A model generated the notes under the pieces. The model saw only the letters and a list, made by a program, of their open reading frames with translations. It made no database searches and had not been told where the DNA came from. A DNA stretch of 64,000 nucleotides from Pseudescherichia vulneris NBRC 102420 (GTDB lineage Bacteria > Pseudomonadota > Gammaproteobacteria > Enterobacterales > Enterobacteriaceae), in the NCBI RefSeq assembly GCF_000759795.1, contig NZ_BBMZ01000010.1, positions 124,001-188,000 of the forward strand, given 5' to 3'. Both the position numbers and the translations under genes were made by a program. Below, in pieces: positions 28,295-40,971 of the stretch (positions are counted from its first letter, which is position 1; every line of letters starts with the position of its first letter).

Positions 28295-28648
28295 TTAAGC
28301 CCTTTTCTTCCGGGACGTTGCATCAGCACCCTGGTTGCTCTCATTGAGCAAACGCGTCGAGAGCAAAATACCGGTATGGACCTGCTGGAGGTCATCCACG
28401 CGAGACTCCTGCGTCAGACGGGTAATGGTTTGATGACTGTCGAAACGGAACTGACAGATTAGCTGATTGGTTTCAGCTAATTTCACCATCTGCGGGAGTG
28501 ATAACTCACCCATGGTAGATGCCATCTCTTCGCTCATGCCCAGACGGAACATAGCGGAGGCTTTATCTTGACTAATCAAACGCTGTGCGAGCAGTAAATA
28601 TGACAGGTTGATGTCATAAATATGTTTCAGCAACTCGGATGTATGCAT
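28295..28648 (-). CDS. flhD: flagellar master regulator subunit FlhD
   Basis: 117 residues beginning [24 protein letters not shown], against 116 in E. coli. All-helical dimer forming the core of FlhD4C2, with the helix-turn-helix-like region in the second half. A second in-frame ATG at 28657 (MGKM) is possible; the ATG at 28648 is the accepted E. coli start. A long leader and a CRP site lie upstream. Confidence 0.97.
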   Translation of the reverse strand: MHTSELLKHIYDINLSYLLLAQRLISQDKASAMFRLGMSEEMASTMGELSLPQMVKLAETNQLICQFRFDSHQTITRLTQESRVDDLQQVHTGILLSTRLLNESNQGADATSRKKRA

Positions 28649-29440
28649 TTTTCCCATCCAGAATAACCAACTAGTGTCTTATGCGGTCAAGCCGCACCCC
28701 GTGATGTCGCCGGGAAAAAAACCCGGTATTAAAAAAGATAAGGCGAAATGCATCGTTTGAACTTAGTTGTTTTACGTGACGGCGATCGCATTGTCTGCCA
28801 CCTCTCTCCGTCACGCTTTCAATCAATTCTTACAATTTACTAAGATTTTTCTTAAATCGACGCAACTGTACTCGTGACCCGTAGGACATACAATTGGCTG
28901 CGGTGAATAATTTGGAAATAATGTGATCTAGGTCACATAATTTACGTGAATATTTTAAAGAAATCCATACTTTTGACTTAGTGATTGTTCATTTTTTATA
29001 CAATGAAGGGCCTTTTCTATTCCTTTTCGGCGAATAGTCATTCAGTTTTATGTGTTAACTGGTGACCAGTCATCAGACCTCGGACTTTATAGGACACCTG
29101 AAGGTGCCATTGGCTTTATAAGCGTGTGGTTATTTAAAAAAATCATTATTAATCAGGAGATTAAAGCGCAGCTAAACTTATTTCTCAAACTTGTAAAATG
29201 ATTGCAAATTTGTTAATAGTTGGTGAAGAACCGCGAGCAATGCATAATATAATGTGCCAAATTTCCATTAAGTCGTTCAATTTTGTTAACATATCAGCCG
29301 ATGGCGCTATTCCATGCGCTGGAATAATTAGTGAATATTTATGATAATGTTCACAGGTTTGTCACACTTTTTTGCTTGCACGCTTTGTAAAAAGAAGGTA
29401 AAGATACGTCAAGGGTTCATTCTCCATAAAGGAGCGAGAT
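28649..29440 (-). promoter_or_regulatory. flhDC long regulatory region with consensus CRP site
   Basis: 792 bases, very AT-rich, without protein genes. A perfect CRP palindrome TGTGATCTAGGTCACA lies at 28922-28937, centred 281 bases before flhD. In E. coli CRP binds near -72 of a promoter with a leader of about 200 bases, so the distances agree (start near 28857). The right part must hold the uspC promoter; AAAGGAG at 29429-29435 is the uspC ribosome site. No other operator could be fixed by eye. Confidence 0.75.
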
Positions 29441-29869
29441 ATGAGCTATTCTCATCTGTTGGTTGCGGTTGCCGTTAACTCAGAAAGCCATTTACTGCTT
29501 AAAAAAGCCGTATCCATTGCCCGTCCCTATCAAGCACGCATTAGTCTGCTTACCCTCACTCACGATCCCGAAATATATAATCAGTTTGCTGCGCCGATGA
29601 TGGAAAACCTGCGCGATCTCATGCAGGAGGAGACGCAGCTGTTTATGAATGAACTCATTGCGCAAGTCGATTATCCCATTGCTGAAACGATTATTGCCTC
29701 AGGCGCGCTGAGTGAGAATATTGTTCATCTTTGTGAGCGAGACGGGATCGATCTGGTTATTTATGGTAACCATAATCAGCGCTATTTTTCGCGGGCGGCC
29801 TGTTCGGCTAAGGGTGTGGTGGGAGCAAGTAAGGTTGACGTGCTGCTGGTACCGCTAAGAGATGAATAG
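29441..29869 (+). CDS. uspC: universal stress protein C
   Basis: 142 residues of the UspA fold (start MSYSHLLVAVAVNSESHLL, end VDVLLVPL), E. coli YecG/UspC length. It lacks the full ATP-binding G-2x-G-9x-G(S/T) motif, like UspA-subgroup proteins. In E. coli UspC acts in stress resistance, motility and as a scaffold for KdpD. The position between flhDC and otsA is conserved. Confidence 0.93.
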   Translation: MSYSHLLVAVAVNSESHLLLKKAVSIARPYQARISLLTLTHDPEIYNQFAAPMMENLRDLMQEETQLFMNELIAQVDYPIAETIIASGALSENIVHLCERDGIDLVIYGNHNQRYFSRAACSAKGVVGASKVDVLLVPLRDE

Positions 29870-29892
29870 CGCCCCCGCCGCAGCGGGAGCGC
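29869..29892. terminator. hairpin between uspC and otsA
   Basis: GCGCCCCCGC and GCGGGAGCGC pair with one mismatch around a CGCA loop, between convergent genes. No long T run follows on either strand, so efficiency is doubtful. Confidence 0.4.
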
Positions 29893-29900
29893 AGGCGTGT

Positions 29901-33272
<3,372 letters not shown>

Positions 33273-33283
33273 ACTCTCCTTAC

Positions 33284-34798
33284 TCAGGCAACGGCCTGAC
33301 TCACTTTAGGCATGGCGAGGCTTAGCGCCTGTTTTTCGTCTGCTTCGCCGTGCAGCAGCTCGCCGGCGATCTCCCCTTCCCGCATCACCAAAATGCGATC
33401 GGCGACGCCGAGCACTTCCGGCAGGTCGCTGGAGGCAAACAGTACCGCTACGCCGCGTGACGCCAGGGCGTAGATAACGTTGTAGATCTCATGCTTCGCG
33501 CCCACGTCTATGCCACGCGTCGGCTCATCGAGCAAAATGACCTTCATCTCTTCCGAGAGCCAGCGGCCAAGAATGGCTTTCTGCTGGTTCCCGCCGGAGA
33601 GATTCATAATCAGCTGCTCAGCGCCGGGGGTTTTGATATTAAGGGAGCGAATATGGTGGTCGGCGTTTTCCACCTCCCAGCCGTCGTTAATCAGACATCC
33701 AGCGCGAACGGACTTGCGTCGGGCGCTGATGTTGATGTTGTCACGCACGGAGTGGACGGGAATAATACCTTCGGCTTTACGATCCTCGGGACAGAGCATC
33801 ATCCCGGCGCGAATGGCGTGGGCCGGCTTTTGAATAGTCAGCGGCTTGCCGTCGATGATTAGCTGGCCTGCGGTGATGCGCGTGCCGCCGAACAGCCCCT
33901 TCATCAGTTCGCTGCGCCCGGCTCCCACCAGCCCAAACAGGCCGACGATTTCGCCGCGCCGCACCGAAAAGCTTACGGGATGACGCACGCCGGGGGCTTT
34001 AACCCCCTCCAGGCGCAGCATCTCCGCGCCGTACTCTCGCGGCTGCCAGCCGTAGATGTCGCCAAGATCGCGCCCGACCATCGCCTGCACCAGCGAGTCG
34101 TGGTTGACCTGCTGCATATCGTCAAAGGTACGCACGTAGCGCCCGTCTTTAAAGACGGTGATAGCGTCGCTGAGGGCAAAAATCTCCTCCATACGGTGGG
34201 AAACGTAGAGGATCACCCGTCCCTCATTGCGCAGCTCGCGGATCACCCGAAACAGGTTGTCGATCTCCCGCGCCGAGAGCGAGCTGGTCGGCTCATCGAA
34301 GGCGATCACTTTCGCGTTGCGCGCCAGCGCCTTGGCAATCTCGACCATCTGCCACTGGCCGATGGAGAGATATTTCAGCGGCGTCTGCGGATCGATATCC
34401 AGCCCAAGATGCTCCAGCTGGAGGTGGGCTTCATAGTTCAGCAGGGAACGATTCACCAGCCCGCCCTTCTGCGGCAGCTGGCCAAGATAGATATTTTCCG
34501 CGACGGTCATCTCGGGAACCAGATGCAGCTCCTGATAGATGATCGCCACCCCGGCATTCAGCGCGGCAGTGGTGTCGGCAAAGCTGACCTCTTTCCCCTG
34601 CAGCACCAGCGTGCCAGCGGAGGGGGCATAGTTGCCGCTAAGAATTTTTAACAGCGTCGATTTACCCGCGCCGTTCTCCCCCATCAGGGCGTGCACCTGA
34701 CCGGCATAGCAGTCGAAGCTGATGTCGCTCAGGGCTTTCACGCCGGGGAAGGTTTTGCTAATACCACGGAAAGAGAGATATGGAGTTGACTGTTGCAT
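33284..34798 (-). CDS. araG: L-arabinose ABC importer, double ATPase
   Basis: 504 residues from ATG 34798 ([15 protein letters not shown]), the E. coli length. Two fused ATPase halves: Walker [10 protein letters not shown] near 40 with signature YLSIGQWQM, and a degenerate second P-loop GLVGAGRSE near 290 with signature LSGGNQQK and Walker [11 protein letters not shown]. Powers arabinose uptake. Eighty-six bases separate it from araF. Confidence 0.97.
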   Translation of the reverse strand: MQQSTPYLSFRGISKTFPGVKALSDISFDCYAGQVHALMGENGAGKSTLLKILSGNYAPSAGTLVLQGKEVSFADTTAALNAGVAIIYQELHLVPEMTVAENIYLGQLPQKGGLVNRSLLNYEAHLQLEHLGLDIDPQTPLKYLSIGQWQMVEIAKALARNAKVIAFDEPTSSLSAREIDNLFRVIRELRNEGRVILYVSHRMEEIFALSDAITVFKDGRYVRTFDDMQQVNHDSLVQAMVGRDLGDIYGWQPREYGAEMLRLEGVKAPGVRHPVSFSVRRGEIVGLFGLVGAGRSELMKGLFGGTRITAGQLIIDGKPLTIQKPAHAIRAGMMLCPEDRKAEGIIPVHSVRDNINISARRKSVRAGCLINDGWEVENADHHIRSLNIKTPGAEQLIMNLSGGNQQKAILGRWLSEEMKVILLDEPTRGIDVGAKHEIYNVIYALASRGVAVLFASSDLPEVLGVADRILVMREGEIAGELLHGEADEKQALSLAMPKVSQAVA

Positions 34799-34884
34799 AA
34801 CGTCTCCGTGACGCATTTATGGTACGACTGGCCCCTCACCCGGCGTTTTAAGCCAGTGGTGAAGGGCGCAACCAACGGCGCGAA

Positions 34885-35874
34885 TTACTTCACGCCTAGC
34901 CCTTTCTTCGCTAACTCTTCTTTAAAGTTGTCGCGGGTGATCAGCACCACGTCGGTCACCGCGGTGAACTTCGGCGGCTCGACGCCTTTTTCCACCCAGT
35001 TGTAGAGCATTTCGCTGGTCTTATAGCCATGGACGTCCGGGCTTGGCAGCAGCGAGCCGTAGAAGCCGGTACCCTGGGCCTTAGAGAGCTCGCTCACGGC
35101 GTCAACGCCGTTAATACCGATACCGATCACGTCGGCAGCTTTGAAGCCCTGCCCTTCGGTCGCGCGAACGCCGCCCAGCACGGTGTTGTCGTTCATGCCG
35201 ACCACCAGCCAGTGTTTCACTTCAGGATGCTGAACCAGCAGGGAGTTGCCGGCATCAAACGCACCGGGAATATCGTTGGATTTGGTCGGGACCTTATAGA
35301 TCTGTTTCTCCGGGAAGCCTGCAGCTTTCAGGGCATCCATTGAGCCAGAGGTGCGGCGACGGGCGGTATCCAGCTCGTCGGCGGTGATCGCCATTACGCC
35401 GGTCTCTTTCACATCCCAGCCGCGTTTCTGCATCTCTTTATACAGCTCCTGCCCCTGGCGAGCGCCAATCTCGCTGGCGGCCATCATTACCAGCGGTACG
35501 GTCTCCATCGGCTTGCCTTTGGCGTTGACGAACTGATCGTCCACGGCAATGACCTTCATGTCATAGCCGCGTGCTTTGGCGACAATCGCTGAACCCAGCT
35601 TGGGATCCGGGGTGCAGATAACAAACCCTTTTGCTCCGCTGGCAGCCAGACTATCGATGGCGTTCAGCGTTTTCTCACCGTCCGGCACGGCAATTTTAAT
35701 GACCTCGAAACCTAAATCTTTACCTGCCTTATCAGCGAATTTCCACTCTGTCTGGAACCACGGCTCTTCGGGCTGCTTAACCAAAAAACCGAGTTTCATC
35801 GTCTCGGCGATAGCGGATTGTGACATAACGGCAGCTAAACCAATGGCCGCCAGCGCTTTAGTGAATTTGTGCAT
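34885..35874 (-). CDS. araF: periplasmic L-arabinose-binding protein
   Basis: 329 residues, E. coli length. Signal peptide MHKFTKALAAIGLAAVMSQSAIA, mature start ETMKLGFLVKQPEEPWF. Type I periplasmic binding fold; captures L-arabinose and also galactose for AraGH. First gene of the operon, expected to be activated by AraC and CRP. Confidence 0.97.
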   Translation of the reverse strand: MHKFTKALAAIGLAAVMSQSAIAETMKLGFLVKQPEEPWFQTEWKFADKAGKDLGFEVIKIAVPDGEKTLNAIDSLAASGAKGFVICTPDPKLGSAIVAKARGYDMKVIAVDDQFVNAKGKPMETVPLVMMAASEIGARQGQELYKEMQKRGWDVKETGVMAITADELDTARRRTSGSMDALKAAGFPEKQIYKVPTKSNDIPGAFDAGNSLLVQHPEVKHWLVVGMNDNTVLGGVRATEGQGFKAADVIGIGINGVDAVSELSKAQGTGFYGSLLPSPDVHGYKTSEMLYNWVEKGVEPPKFTAVTDVVLITRDNFKEELAKKGLGVK

Positions 35875-36190
35875 GGTTTACTCCAGCTTTAACGCTTTTT
35901 TATGTAGGGAATGAGAGTTTATGAGCTGTCTAATCAGCCTTAAAACAAGGCATTAGCACACGTCTATCAGGAGATGCTATTGCTGAAGAGTAGTTTTAGC
36001 GGGAAATTGATTCTCCATAGGAGAGCGCCATCACACCGCAGAATTACAGTAAAAGCGTGCATAAATTCAGCGAATATCTTCATAAGAATTGGCGTATTTG
36101 TCAGACAAATCCATAGGGGTATAGCAGCATTGTCCATCAGGCCAGCCAGCTTATCCTTGTGGCCTGACGGGGGGTAGTGAGAAAGAATTG
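35875..36190 (-). promoter_or_regulatory. araF upstream region with possible AraC half-sites
   Basis: 316 bases without a gene. TCCATAGG occurs at 36014-36021 and again at 36110-36117; TCCATA is the right part of the AraC half-site (TAGC-N7-TCCATA), but the TAGC part is not convincing at either. No full CRP palindrome was found. Confidence 0.35.
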
Positions 36191-36748
36191 TTAAAGCGGA
36201 TAGTAGATATGATCTGCGTGGTCGCGCACGGGGGCATCATCACCCAACAGGCGCGTTGAGACGGCAAAGGCAAAATCGAACACCCGGCCTAATCCCTTGC
36301 CGCTAATCAGATTCCCATCCTCTACGACGGCGGCATCGACATAGTGACCGTCGGTCACGGTTTCATACAGATCGCCTGAACAGACGTAGCGCCGCCCCTT
36401 CAGCAGACCGTTACCTCCCAGCACCCGCGCGGCTGCCGAGCAGATAGGACAGATAAGCTTCTCGGCCTCGTCATGACGGGTAACAAAGGCGATAACCTCT
36501 GCGTTCGCCGCGAGGTTGACGCTCCCCTCCGGCCCGCCGGGCAGAACAACGGCGTCGTAAAGTGTATCCATGCGCTCACTCAGAACCGCGTCAGCCACCA
36601 TAGGAATAGCGTGATAGCTCACTACCGCGCGAGAGGTGGCACAGGCCAGGGTTTCAACCTCAATGTGCAACCGGCGTAGTATATCAATGGTCACTATGGC
36701 TTCCGCCTCTTCAAAACCGGGGGCCAGCAGCACCGCAACTCTTTTCAT
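36191..36748 (-). CDS. DJ-1/PfpI superfamily protein
   Basis: 185 residues from the ATG at 36748 (MKRVAVLLAPGFEEAEAIVT), preceded by AAGGAG. The DJ-1 triad is visible: Glu in GFEEAE (13/14), the nucleophile Cys103 in PICSAAARVL, and downstream YVCSGDL. Similar to YajL, a protein chaperone/deglycase-like factor of oxidative stress defence. E. coli has no such gene between araF and ftnB, so it is an accessory or lineage gene. Exact activity is not predictable. Confidence 0.85.
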   Translation of the reverse strand: MKRVAVLLAPGFEEAEAIVTIDILRRLHIEVETLACATSRAVVSYHAIPMVADAVLSERMDTLYDAVVLPGGPEGSVNLAANAEVIAFVTRHDEAEKLICPICSAAARVLGGNGLLKGRRYVCSGDLYETVTDGHYVDAAVVEDGNLISGKGLGRVFDFAFAVSTRLLGDDAPVRDHADHIYYPL

Positions 36749-36957
36749 CTCCAACTCCTTCATATTTAAAGAAACCCTCCATGACATACATTCAGCCATG
36801 AATGTAAGCCACTATTTTTATTAAGATTATTATTTTCGCTGGCTGAAAAGTGTCTGCTGGATCACATTTGTAAGATGAATAAATCTTTACGATCGTTTTG
36901 TCGATGCAGTACGGCTGATATTCATCGCAGCCCCATCCAGGACAGAAGGAGGTCATT

Positions 36958-37461
36958 ATGGCGACGAGCGGCATGGCACAAAAACTCAACTCACAGGTTA
37001 ACCTTGAGTTCCAGGCATCTAATCTCTGCCTTTCATTGAGTGAGTGGTGTTCAAAGCACGATCTACCGGGTTCGGCAACGTTTCTCCGCGCGCAGGCGCA
37101 GGAGAAGGTAAATCTGATGATGCGCGTATTCGACTTTATGAAGCGCGCCGGTGCCTATCCCACGGTGAAAGCGAGGGAAAATGCGCACGATAACTTTAAT
37201 TCTTTAGAAGAGCTGTTTCAGAAAGCCTTTGAAGAGTACACCGTGCGGTGTGAAATGCTGGCCCAGCTGAGTGAAGAGGCAAAAGCGGTAAAGGATGAAA
37301 AAACGCTTAACTTTTTGCGCGAGCTGGAGAAAGCAGAGCAGCAGGATGGTCTCCTGCTGCAACTGTTAATTAGCGAGATTCATCGCTCCCTGCGGGACGG
37401 GAAAAATATTGCCCAGACCGATCGGGCGCTGCTTAACGTGGTGAACTGCCGCAGGCACTAA
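36958..37461 (+). CDS. ftnB: ferritin-like protein FtnB
   Basis: 167 residues with the four-helix ferritin pattern. The start MATSGMAQKLNSQVNLEFQASNLCLSLSEWC and the central NSLEELFQKAFEEY agree with E. coli FtnB. The ferroxidase histidine of FtnA-type ferritins (helix B, EEMTH) is lost here (EKVNL), as it is also altered in E. coli FtnB, so iron oxidation may be weak. GAAGGAGG precedes the ATG. Proposed to supply iron for repair of iron-sulfur proteins. Confidence 0.93.
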   Translation: MATSGMAQKLNSQVNLEFQASNLCLSLSEWCSKHDLPGSATFLRAQAQEKVNLMMRVFDFMKRAGAYPTVKARENAHDNFNSLEELFQKAFEEYTVRCEMLAQLSEEAKAVKDEKTLNFLRELEKAEQQDGLLLQLLISEIHRSLRDGKNIAQTDRALLNVVNCRRH

Positions 37462-37481
37462 CCCTTTACGCTACCCTTTCT

Positions 37482-37500
37482 GGCGGGAGTCTCTCCCGCC
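37482..37500 (+). terminator. hairpin after ftnB
   Basis: GGCGGGAG (37482-37489) pairs with CTCCCGCC (37493-37500) around TCT, 20 bases after the ftnB stop. The tail ACTTCCCTGCTTTCC has few T, so it may work as a 3' barrier rather than a strong terminator. Confidence 0.6.
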
Positions 37501-37626
37501 ACTTCCCTGCTTTCCGGCGCAAACCTCAACGCAGGCGCAACGACGTTCCCCCTCGCCAGCAATAAAGAAAACATCCGTTTGAAAATAACAAAACAAAGGT
37601 TTACTTTATTTGCTTATATTCACACC

Positions 37627-37878
37627 TTAGTGCGTCTCTTCCTGCGGTGTAAATTTCAGCTCAATTAAGGCAATGGCTTTCTGGATGGCACGTCGGGTCA
37701 CCGGATCGGCCGCGGCCGGATGCGTGGTGAAGTCGATGGTTTTGAGTTGGTTAGCCATCTTCTCACGCACCTCAACCGGAGCGATAACGTCAATGACGTC
37801 AAGGATCTGTTTGATCACCAGCTGGCACGCCACAACGTCGGACACCAGCTCCTGATCGGCGCTTAGATTTTGAGACAT
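37627..37878 (-). CDS. yecJ: YecJ family protein (DUF2766)
   Basis: 83 residues, same length and nearly the same sequence as E. coli YecJ ([34 protein letters not shown]). Soluble, acidic, helical; function unknown. AGGAG precedes the ATG. Downstream of azuC in the same direction but separated by a terminator. Confidence 0.93.
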   Translation of the reverse strand: MSQNLSADQELVSDVVACQLVIKQILDVIDVIAPVEVREKMANQLKTIDFTTHPAAADPVTRRAIQKAIALIELKFTPQEETH

Positions 37879-37902
37879 AGTTACTCCTGAGTTACAGAAA
37901 CA

Positions 37903-37928
37903 AAAAAACCTGCCGCAGCAGGTTTTTT
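37903..37928. terminator. terminator of the azuC transcript (works on both strands)
   Basis: AAAAAACCTGC (37903-37913), CGCA, GCAGGTTTTTT (37918-37928): symmetrical stem flanked by A and T runs. It ends the azuC RNA and lies just before yecJ. Confidence 0.9.
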
Positions 37929-37943
37929 ATCACAGCAACTTTA

Positions 37944-38027
37944 TTAAAACATAGCGCCCGGCGGTACGTCTTTAAAAGTCTTGCAGTAGGTTTCAAAAAT
38001 GCTTTTCAGGATTTTGCGCAGTTTCAT
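37944..38027 (-). CDS. azuC: small membrane-associated protein AzuC (27 residues), part of the AzuCR dual-function RNA
   Basis: Minus strand from 38027 reads MKLRKILKSIFETYCKTFKD then VPPGAMF and TAA. This matches E. coli AzuC (28 residues, MKLRKILKSMFNNYCKTFKD...) in sequence and position (yecJ-azuC-yecR). It is too short for usual gene finders. In E. coli the transcript is both an mRNA for an amphipathic protein that binds glycerol-3-phosphate dehydrogenase GlpD and a base-pairing RNA (AzuR) acting on galE and cadA. CRP-like sites and a -10 lie upstream and a terminator 16 bases after the stop. The RNA would run from about 38069 to 37905. Confidence 0.92.
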   Translation of the reverse strand: MKLRKILKSIFETYCKTFKDVPPGAMF

Positions 38028-38076
38028 GTTTTGCTCCGGCTATTTTGTTATGCAGGTGTTACTTATCTATGGGCGT

Positions 38077-38126
38077 ATAATATGACTTGCATCACAAAAA
38101 TCAACCACTTTGTGATGCATATCACA
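38077..38126 (-). promoter_or_regulatory. azuC promoter with perfect CRP palindrome and a second partial site
   Basis: TGTGATGCATATCACA at 38111-38126 is a perfect CRP site. A second copy on the minus strand, TGTGATGCAAGTCATA (38096-38081), is 30 bases away and matches 9 of 10. TATTAT (38082-38077) could be the -10. E. coli azuC is glucose-sensitive through CRP, which fits. The region also precedes the divergent MFS gene at 38241. Confidence 0.75.
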
Positions 38127-38240
38127 TCAATTTCGCTGTGATTATTCTCGTTTTGTTAAAAAATTATTTAACAATCCGTGGGTTACGACGGTTTCATTTT
38201 TTTTAATTATTATAATTTTTTTTGAAATGGCAGACCAAGA

Positions 38241-39662
38241 ATGAGTGAAAACACCCTCCCGGAGAAGTCGCGGGGCGTCTCGCCCGCCGCGCTGCTGGTC
38301 GCCGGGGCCTTTTTTATGGAGTTTCTCGACGGGACGGTGATAGCCACGGCCCTGCCGGATATGGCGCGGAGTTTTGGCGTCGATGCAGTCGCGCTAAACA
38401 TCGGTATCAGCGCCTACCTGATCACCCTTGCGGTACTGATCCCGGCCAGCGGCTGGATAGCTGACCGCTTCGGTGCACGTAAGGTTTTCACCGCCGCGCT
38501 GGCGATCTTTACCCTCGCCTCGGTATTCTGCGGCCTCTCTACCAGCGTTGAGATGTTTGTGGCGATGCGCGTGTTGCAGGGGATGGGTGGCGCGCTGATG
38601 GTCCCCGTCGGCAGGCTTGCCGTGCTGCGGACCACGCCTAAGCATCTGCTGATCACCGCCATCGCTACCCTCACCTGGCCCGCGTTGGTCGCGCCTATTA
38701 TCGGCCCACCGCTGGGCGGGTTTATTACCCACTATGCCGACTGGCGCTGGATCTTCTTTATCAACGTGCCGATTGGCCTGCTGGCTATCATTCTGGCGCT
38801 GCGCATCATTCCCGATATTCGCGACGACGAGCGCCGTCCTTTCGACCTGGCTGGCTTTCTCGCTACCTCTGTGGCGATGGTCAGCCTGGTATGCGCCATG
38901 GAGATGCTGGGAGGTAAACAGCAGCAGGGAGCGTGGACGCTCGGCCTGGTGGCGCTAGGCGCGGCCACCCTGGTCTACGCGCTGCGCCATTTTCAACGCG
39001 TCCGCTGGCCGATGATCCGCCTTGATGCCATGCGGGTGCCTACCTTTCGCGTCACCATGTACGGTGGCTCGCTGTTTCGCGCCTCTATTAGCGCGGTACC
39101 CTTTCTGCTGCCGCTGATGTTCCAGGTCGGTTTTGGGATGGATCCGTTTCATGCTGGGCTGCTGGTGCTGGCGGTCTTCGTGGGTAACCTGACGATTAAG
39201 CCCGCCACGACGCCGCTGATCCGCTGGCTTGGCTTTAAAAAGCTGCTGCTGATTAACGGCGCACTGAACGTGCTGGCTTTGCTGGCCTGCGCCTTTATTA
39301 CGCCGACGACGCCAGTATGGGTGATTTTTGTCGTTCTCTATCTGGGCGGGGTTTTTCGCTCGGTGCAGTTTACCGGCGTCAGTACGCTGGCCTTCGCCGA
39401 TGTCCCCTCTGCGCAGATGAGCTATGCCAATACGCTGTTCAGCACGGCTACGCAGCTGGCGGTTGGGCTGGGTATCACGCTCGGCGCGATTGGCATTCGT
39501 CTGGGGGAAAAAGCCAGCGACTGGCTAGCGCTTGACGGCGTGCCGGGCATCAGCTTCCGGCTGGCGTTTGTGTTTATCGCCCTGATCTGTCTGGTGGGCA
39601 TGATCGATACGTTCAGGCTAACGAAGGATGCGGGCAGCGCGGTGTCATCTAAGAAAGGGTAA
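38241..39662 (+). CDS. MFS drug:proton antiporter, DHA2-like
   Basis: 473 residues with about 12-14 hydrophobic helices. MFS motif A is GWIADRFGARKVF (75-87), and the antiporter motif C region is APIIGPPLGG (near 153). MEFLDGTVIATALPDMARSFG near the start is the D1-type motif of the DHA2 family (EmrB/MdtD relatives). It is probably an efflux pump of unknown substrate. E. coli lacks it at this place. The gene is GC-rich with a weak ribosome site (AAGA before the ATG). A REP-like palindrome follows. Confidence 0.85.
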   Translation: MSENTLPEKSRGVSPAALLVAGAFFMEFLDGTVIATALPDMARSFGVDAVALNIGISAYLITLAVLIPASGWIADRFGARKVFTAALAIFTLASVFCGLSTSVEMFVAMRVLQGMGGALMVPVGRLAVLRTTPKHLLITAIATLTWPALVAPIIGPPLGGFITHYADWRWIFFINVPIGLLAIILALRIIPDIRDDERRPFDLAGFLATSVAMVSLVCAMEMLGGKQQQGAWTLGLVALGAATLVYALRHFQRVRWPMIRLDAMRVPTFRVTMYGGSLFRASISAVPFLLPLMFQVGFGMDPFHAGLLVLAVFVGNLTIKPATTPLIRWLGFKKLLLINGALNVLALLACAFITPTTPVWVIFVVLYLGGVFRSVQFTGVSTLAFADVPSAQMSYANTLFSTATQLAVGLGITLGAIGIRLGEKASDWLALDGVPGISFRLAFVFIALICLVGMIDTFRLTKDAGSAVSSKKG

Positions 39663-39666
39663 TGCA

Positions 39667-39696
39667 TTGCCGGGTCAGCGTAGCGCTGCCCGGCAC
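39667..39696. repeat. REP-like palindrome
   Basis: TGCCGGG..CAGCG TAG CGCTG CCCGGCA lies between the stop codons of two convergent genes, resembling an enterobacterial REP unit. It may also act as a bidirectional terminator. Confidence 0.55.
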
Positions 39697-39704
39697 AGGA
39701 TGTG

Positions 39705-40343
39705 TTACGCAAGCATCTCGCGAACGAACGCTTCGATCTCTTTGTCCTGGCAGTGTTCAAAGAAGCACTCCTGGAAACGCTGACCGGAGACGGCGGTTTT
39801 CACCAGCTCAGGATCGATGGCGCGCAGGGTATCGAGATAGTTATCTTTTACCACTGCCGCTTTCACCTGGTTAAGGATCCCGGCGTTACGCACCTGCGGT
39901 TCTTTACGCTCTGGCGGGTAGCCTTCGCCTTTACGGCCAGTAAAGGCTTTTTCAAAGATAAAGCGTACGTTCAGCTCGGCACCCCAGCCGAAGCCTTTAG
40001 CGAACGGCAGCGCCAGGGCATTACCGTTGTTGATCTGGGCAAACAGGAAGGCGTCGGCCGGATCGATACAGTAGCCGCAGTTCACGCCCGGGTGGATGTT
40101 CAGCGACATCAACGCGCCCTGCCCGGTGCCGCAGCCAGCAATAACGAAATCCACCGCCTTTGAATTCAGCAGGATGCTGGCCATAATGCCCAGATGGATA
40201 TAGGTCAGATGATGGTCATTCTCATCGCTCATCCCAACGTTGAAAACCGGGAAGCCTTTATCATCAGCGACGGTTTTCAGCTCTTTGAGAATGATGGCGT
40301 TTTTGGCAGCCTGGCTGTTTTCCATCATCAGTGCAATTTTCAT
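39705..40343 (-). CDS. RpiB/LacA/LacB family sugar-phosphate isomerase
   Basis: 212 residues from the ATG at 40343 (MKIALMMENSQAAKNAIILK), with AGGAGAAG upstream. The catalytic cysteine loop of the family is present as AGCGTGQGALMS (Cys71), and the first strand and histidine region HLTYIHLG are recognisable. Such enzymes isomerise ribose-5-phosphate, allose- or galactose-6-phosphate. This longer subgroup (RpiB is about 150 residues) has an extra C-terminal 60 residues and unknown substrate. Single gene; not present here in E. coli. Confidence 0.8.
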   Translation of the reverse strand: MKIALMMENSQAAKNAIILKELKTVADDKGFPVFNVGMSDENDHHLTYIHLGIMASILLNSKAVDFVIAGCGTGQGALMSLNIHPGVNCGYCIDPADAFLFAQINNGNALALPFAKGFGWGAELNVRFIFEKAFTGRKGEGYPPERKEPQVRNAGILNQVKAAVVKDNYLDTLRAIDPELVKTAVSGQRFQECFFEHCQDKEIEAFVREMLA

Positions 40344-40602
40344 TATCTCTTCTCCTGAATGCGTTGCGGGGGATCCCGTCATAAAGGGCTAATCAGCTTA
40401 AACCTTACTACCTGGCAAACATATTTTCAAATTTAATGAAAAATGGTTTTAAAAATTAGAGATGCGGTCACAGTTTTGCTTAGGCCAGCCCCTCTCCCGC
40501 TACCGTTGCAATTAGATCGGTTAGATTCTTTGGCTATTCCGGGCATTGGCTAATTATGCTGGCTGTAGGATGAGATCATCGAAACTGAATCAGAGCGTTT
40601 TC

Positions 40603-40941
40603 ATGAAAAGATCTCTCCTCGCCGCTTCGCTGATGCTGCTTGCTGGATGCACCATCACGAAAGAACCTGAAGTCACCGACGTTAACCCGGCAACGGGCCT
40701 GGTGCGCCTGCACTTTAACGAGACGATGCTGCAGAAGGCCCGGTATGACGACTACACCACTCAGGGAACGGCAAATCGCCAGTGCCAGCAGATGGGCTAT
40801 GCCACGGCGATCGCCTTTGGTCAGCCAGTTAAAACCTGTAGCGTCATCAGCGGCTCGCTGTGCCTGAACGAAACCGTCACGCTTCAGTACCAGTGTCAGG
40901 GCCATGCGGTGAACTACTCCCCCGCAGGTGTTTACTACTGA
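40603..40941 (+). CDS. yecR: YecR family lipoprotein
   Basis: 112 residues beginning MKRSLLAASLMLLAGCTITK; LLAGC is a lipobox, so Cys16 should be lipidated. Two further cysteine pairs occur in RQCQQM, KTCSV, LCLNE and YQCQG. In E. coli yecR belongs to the FlhDC flagellar regulon. An upstream in-frame ATG at 40546 is rejected because it would bury the signal peptide. I did not find a clear sigma28 promoter. E. coli has ftnA and yecH next; here tyrP follows directly. Confidence 0.85.
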   Translation: MKRSLLAASLMLLAGCTITKEPEVTDVNPATGLVRLHFNETMLQKARYDDYTTQGTANRQCQQMGYATAIAFGQPVKTCSVISGSLCLNETVTLQYQCQGHAVNYSPAGVYY

Positions 40942-40971
40942 TAGAGCTCAGCTTAACCCGATGGCCTAATT

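Noticed and set aside
34799-34884. araF-araG spacer as a terminator
   Set aside because: It has inverted GCCC/GGGC pieces but no stable stem with a T run; it may only dampen distal expression, which cannot be shown from sequence.
36003-36117. Two TCCATAGG sites as full AraC operators
   Set aside because: The TAGC part and the 21-base spacing of AraC direct half-sites are missing; kept only as a weak note in the araF upstream region.
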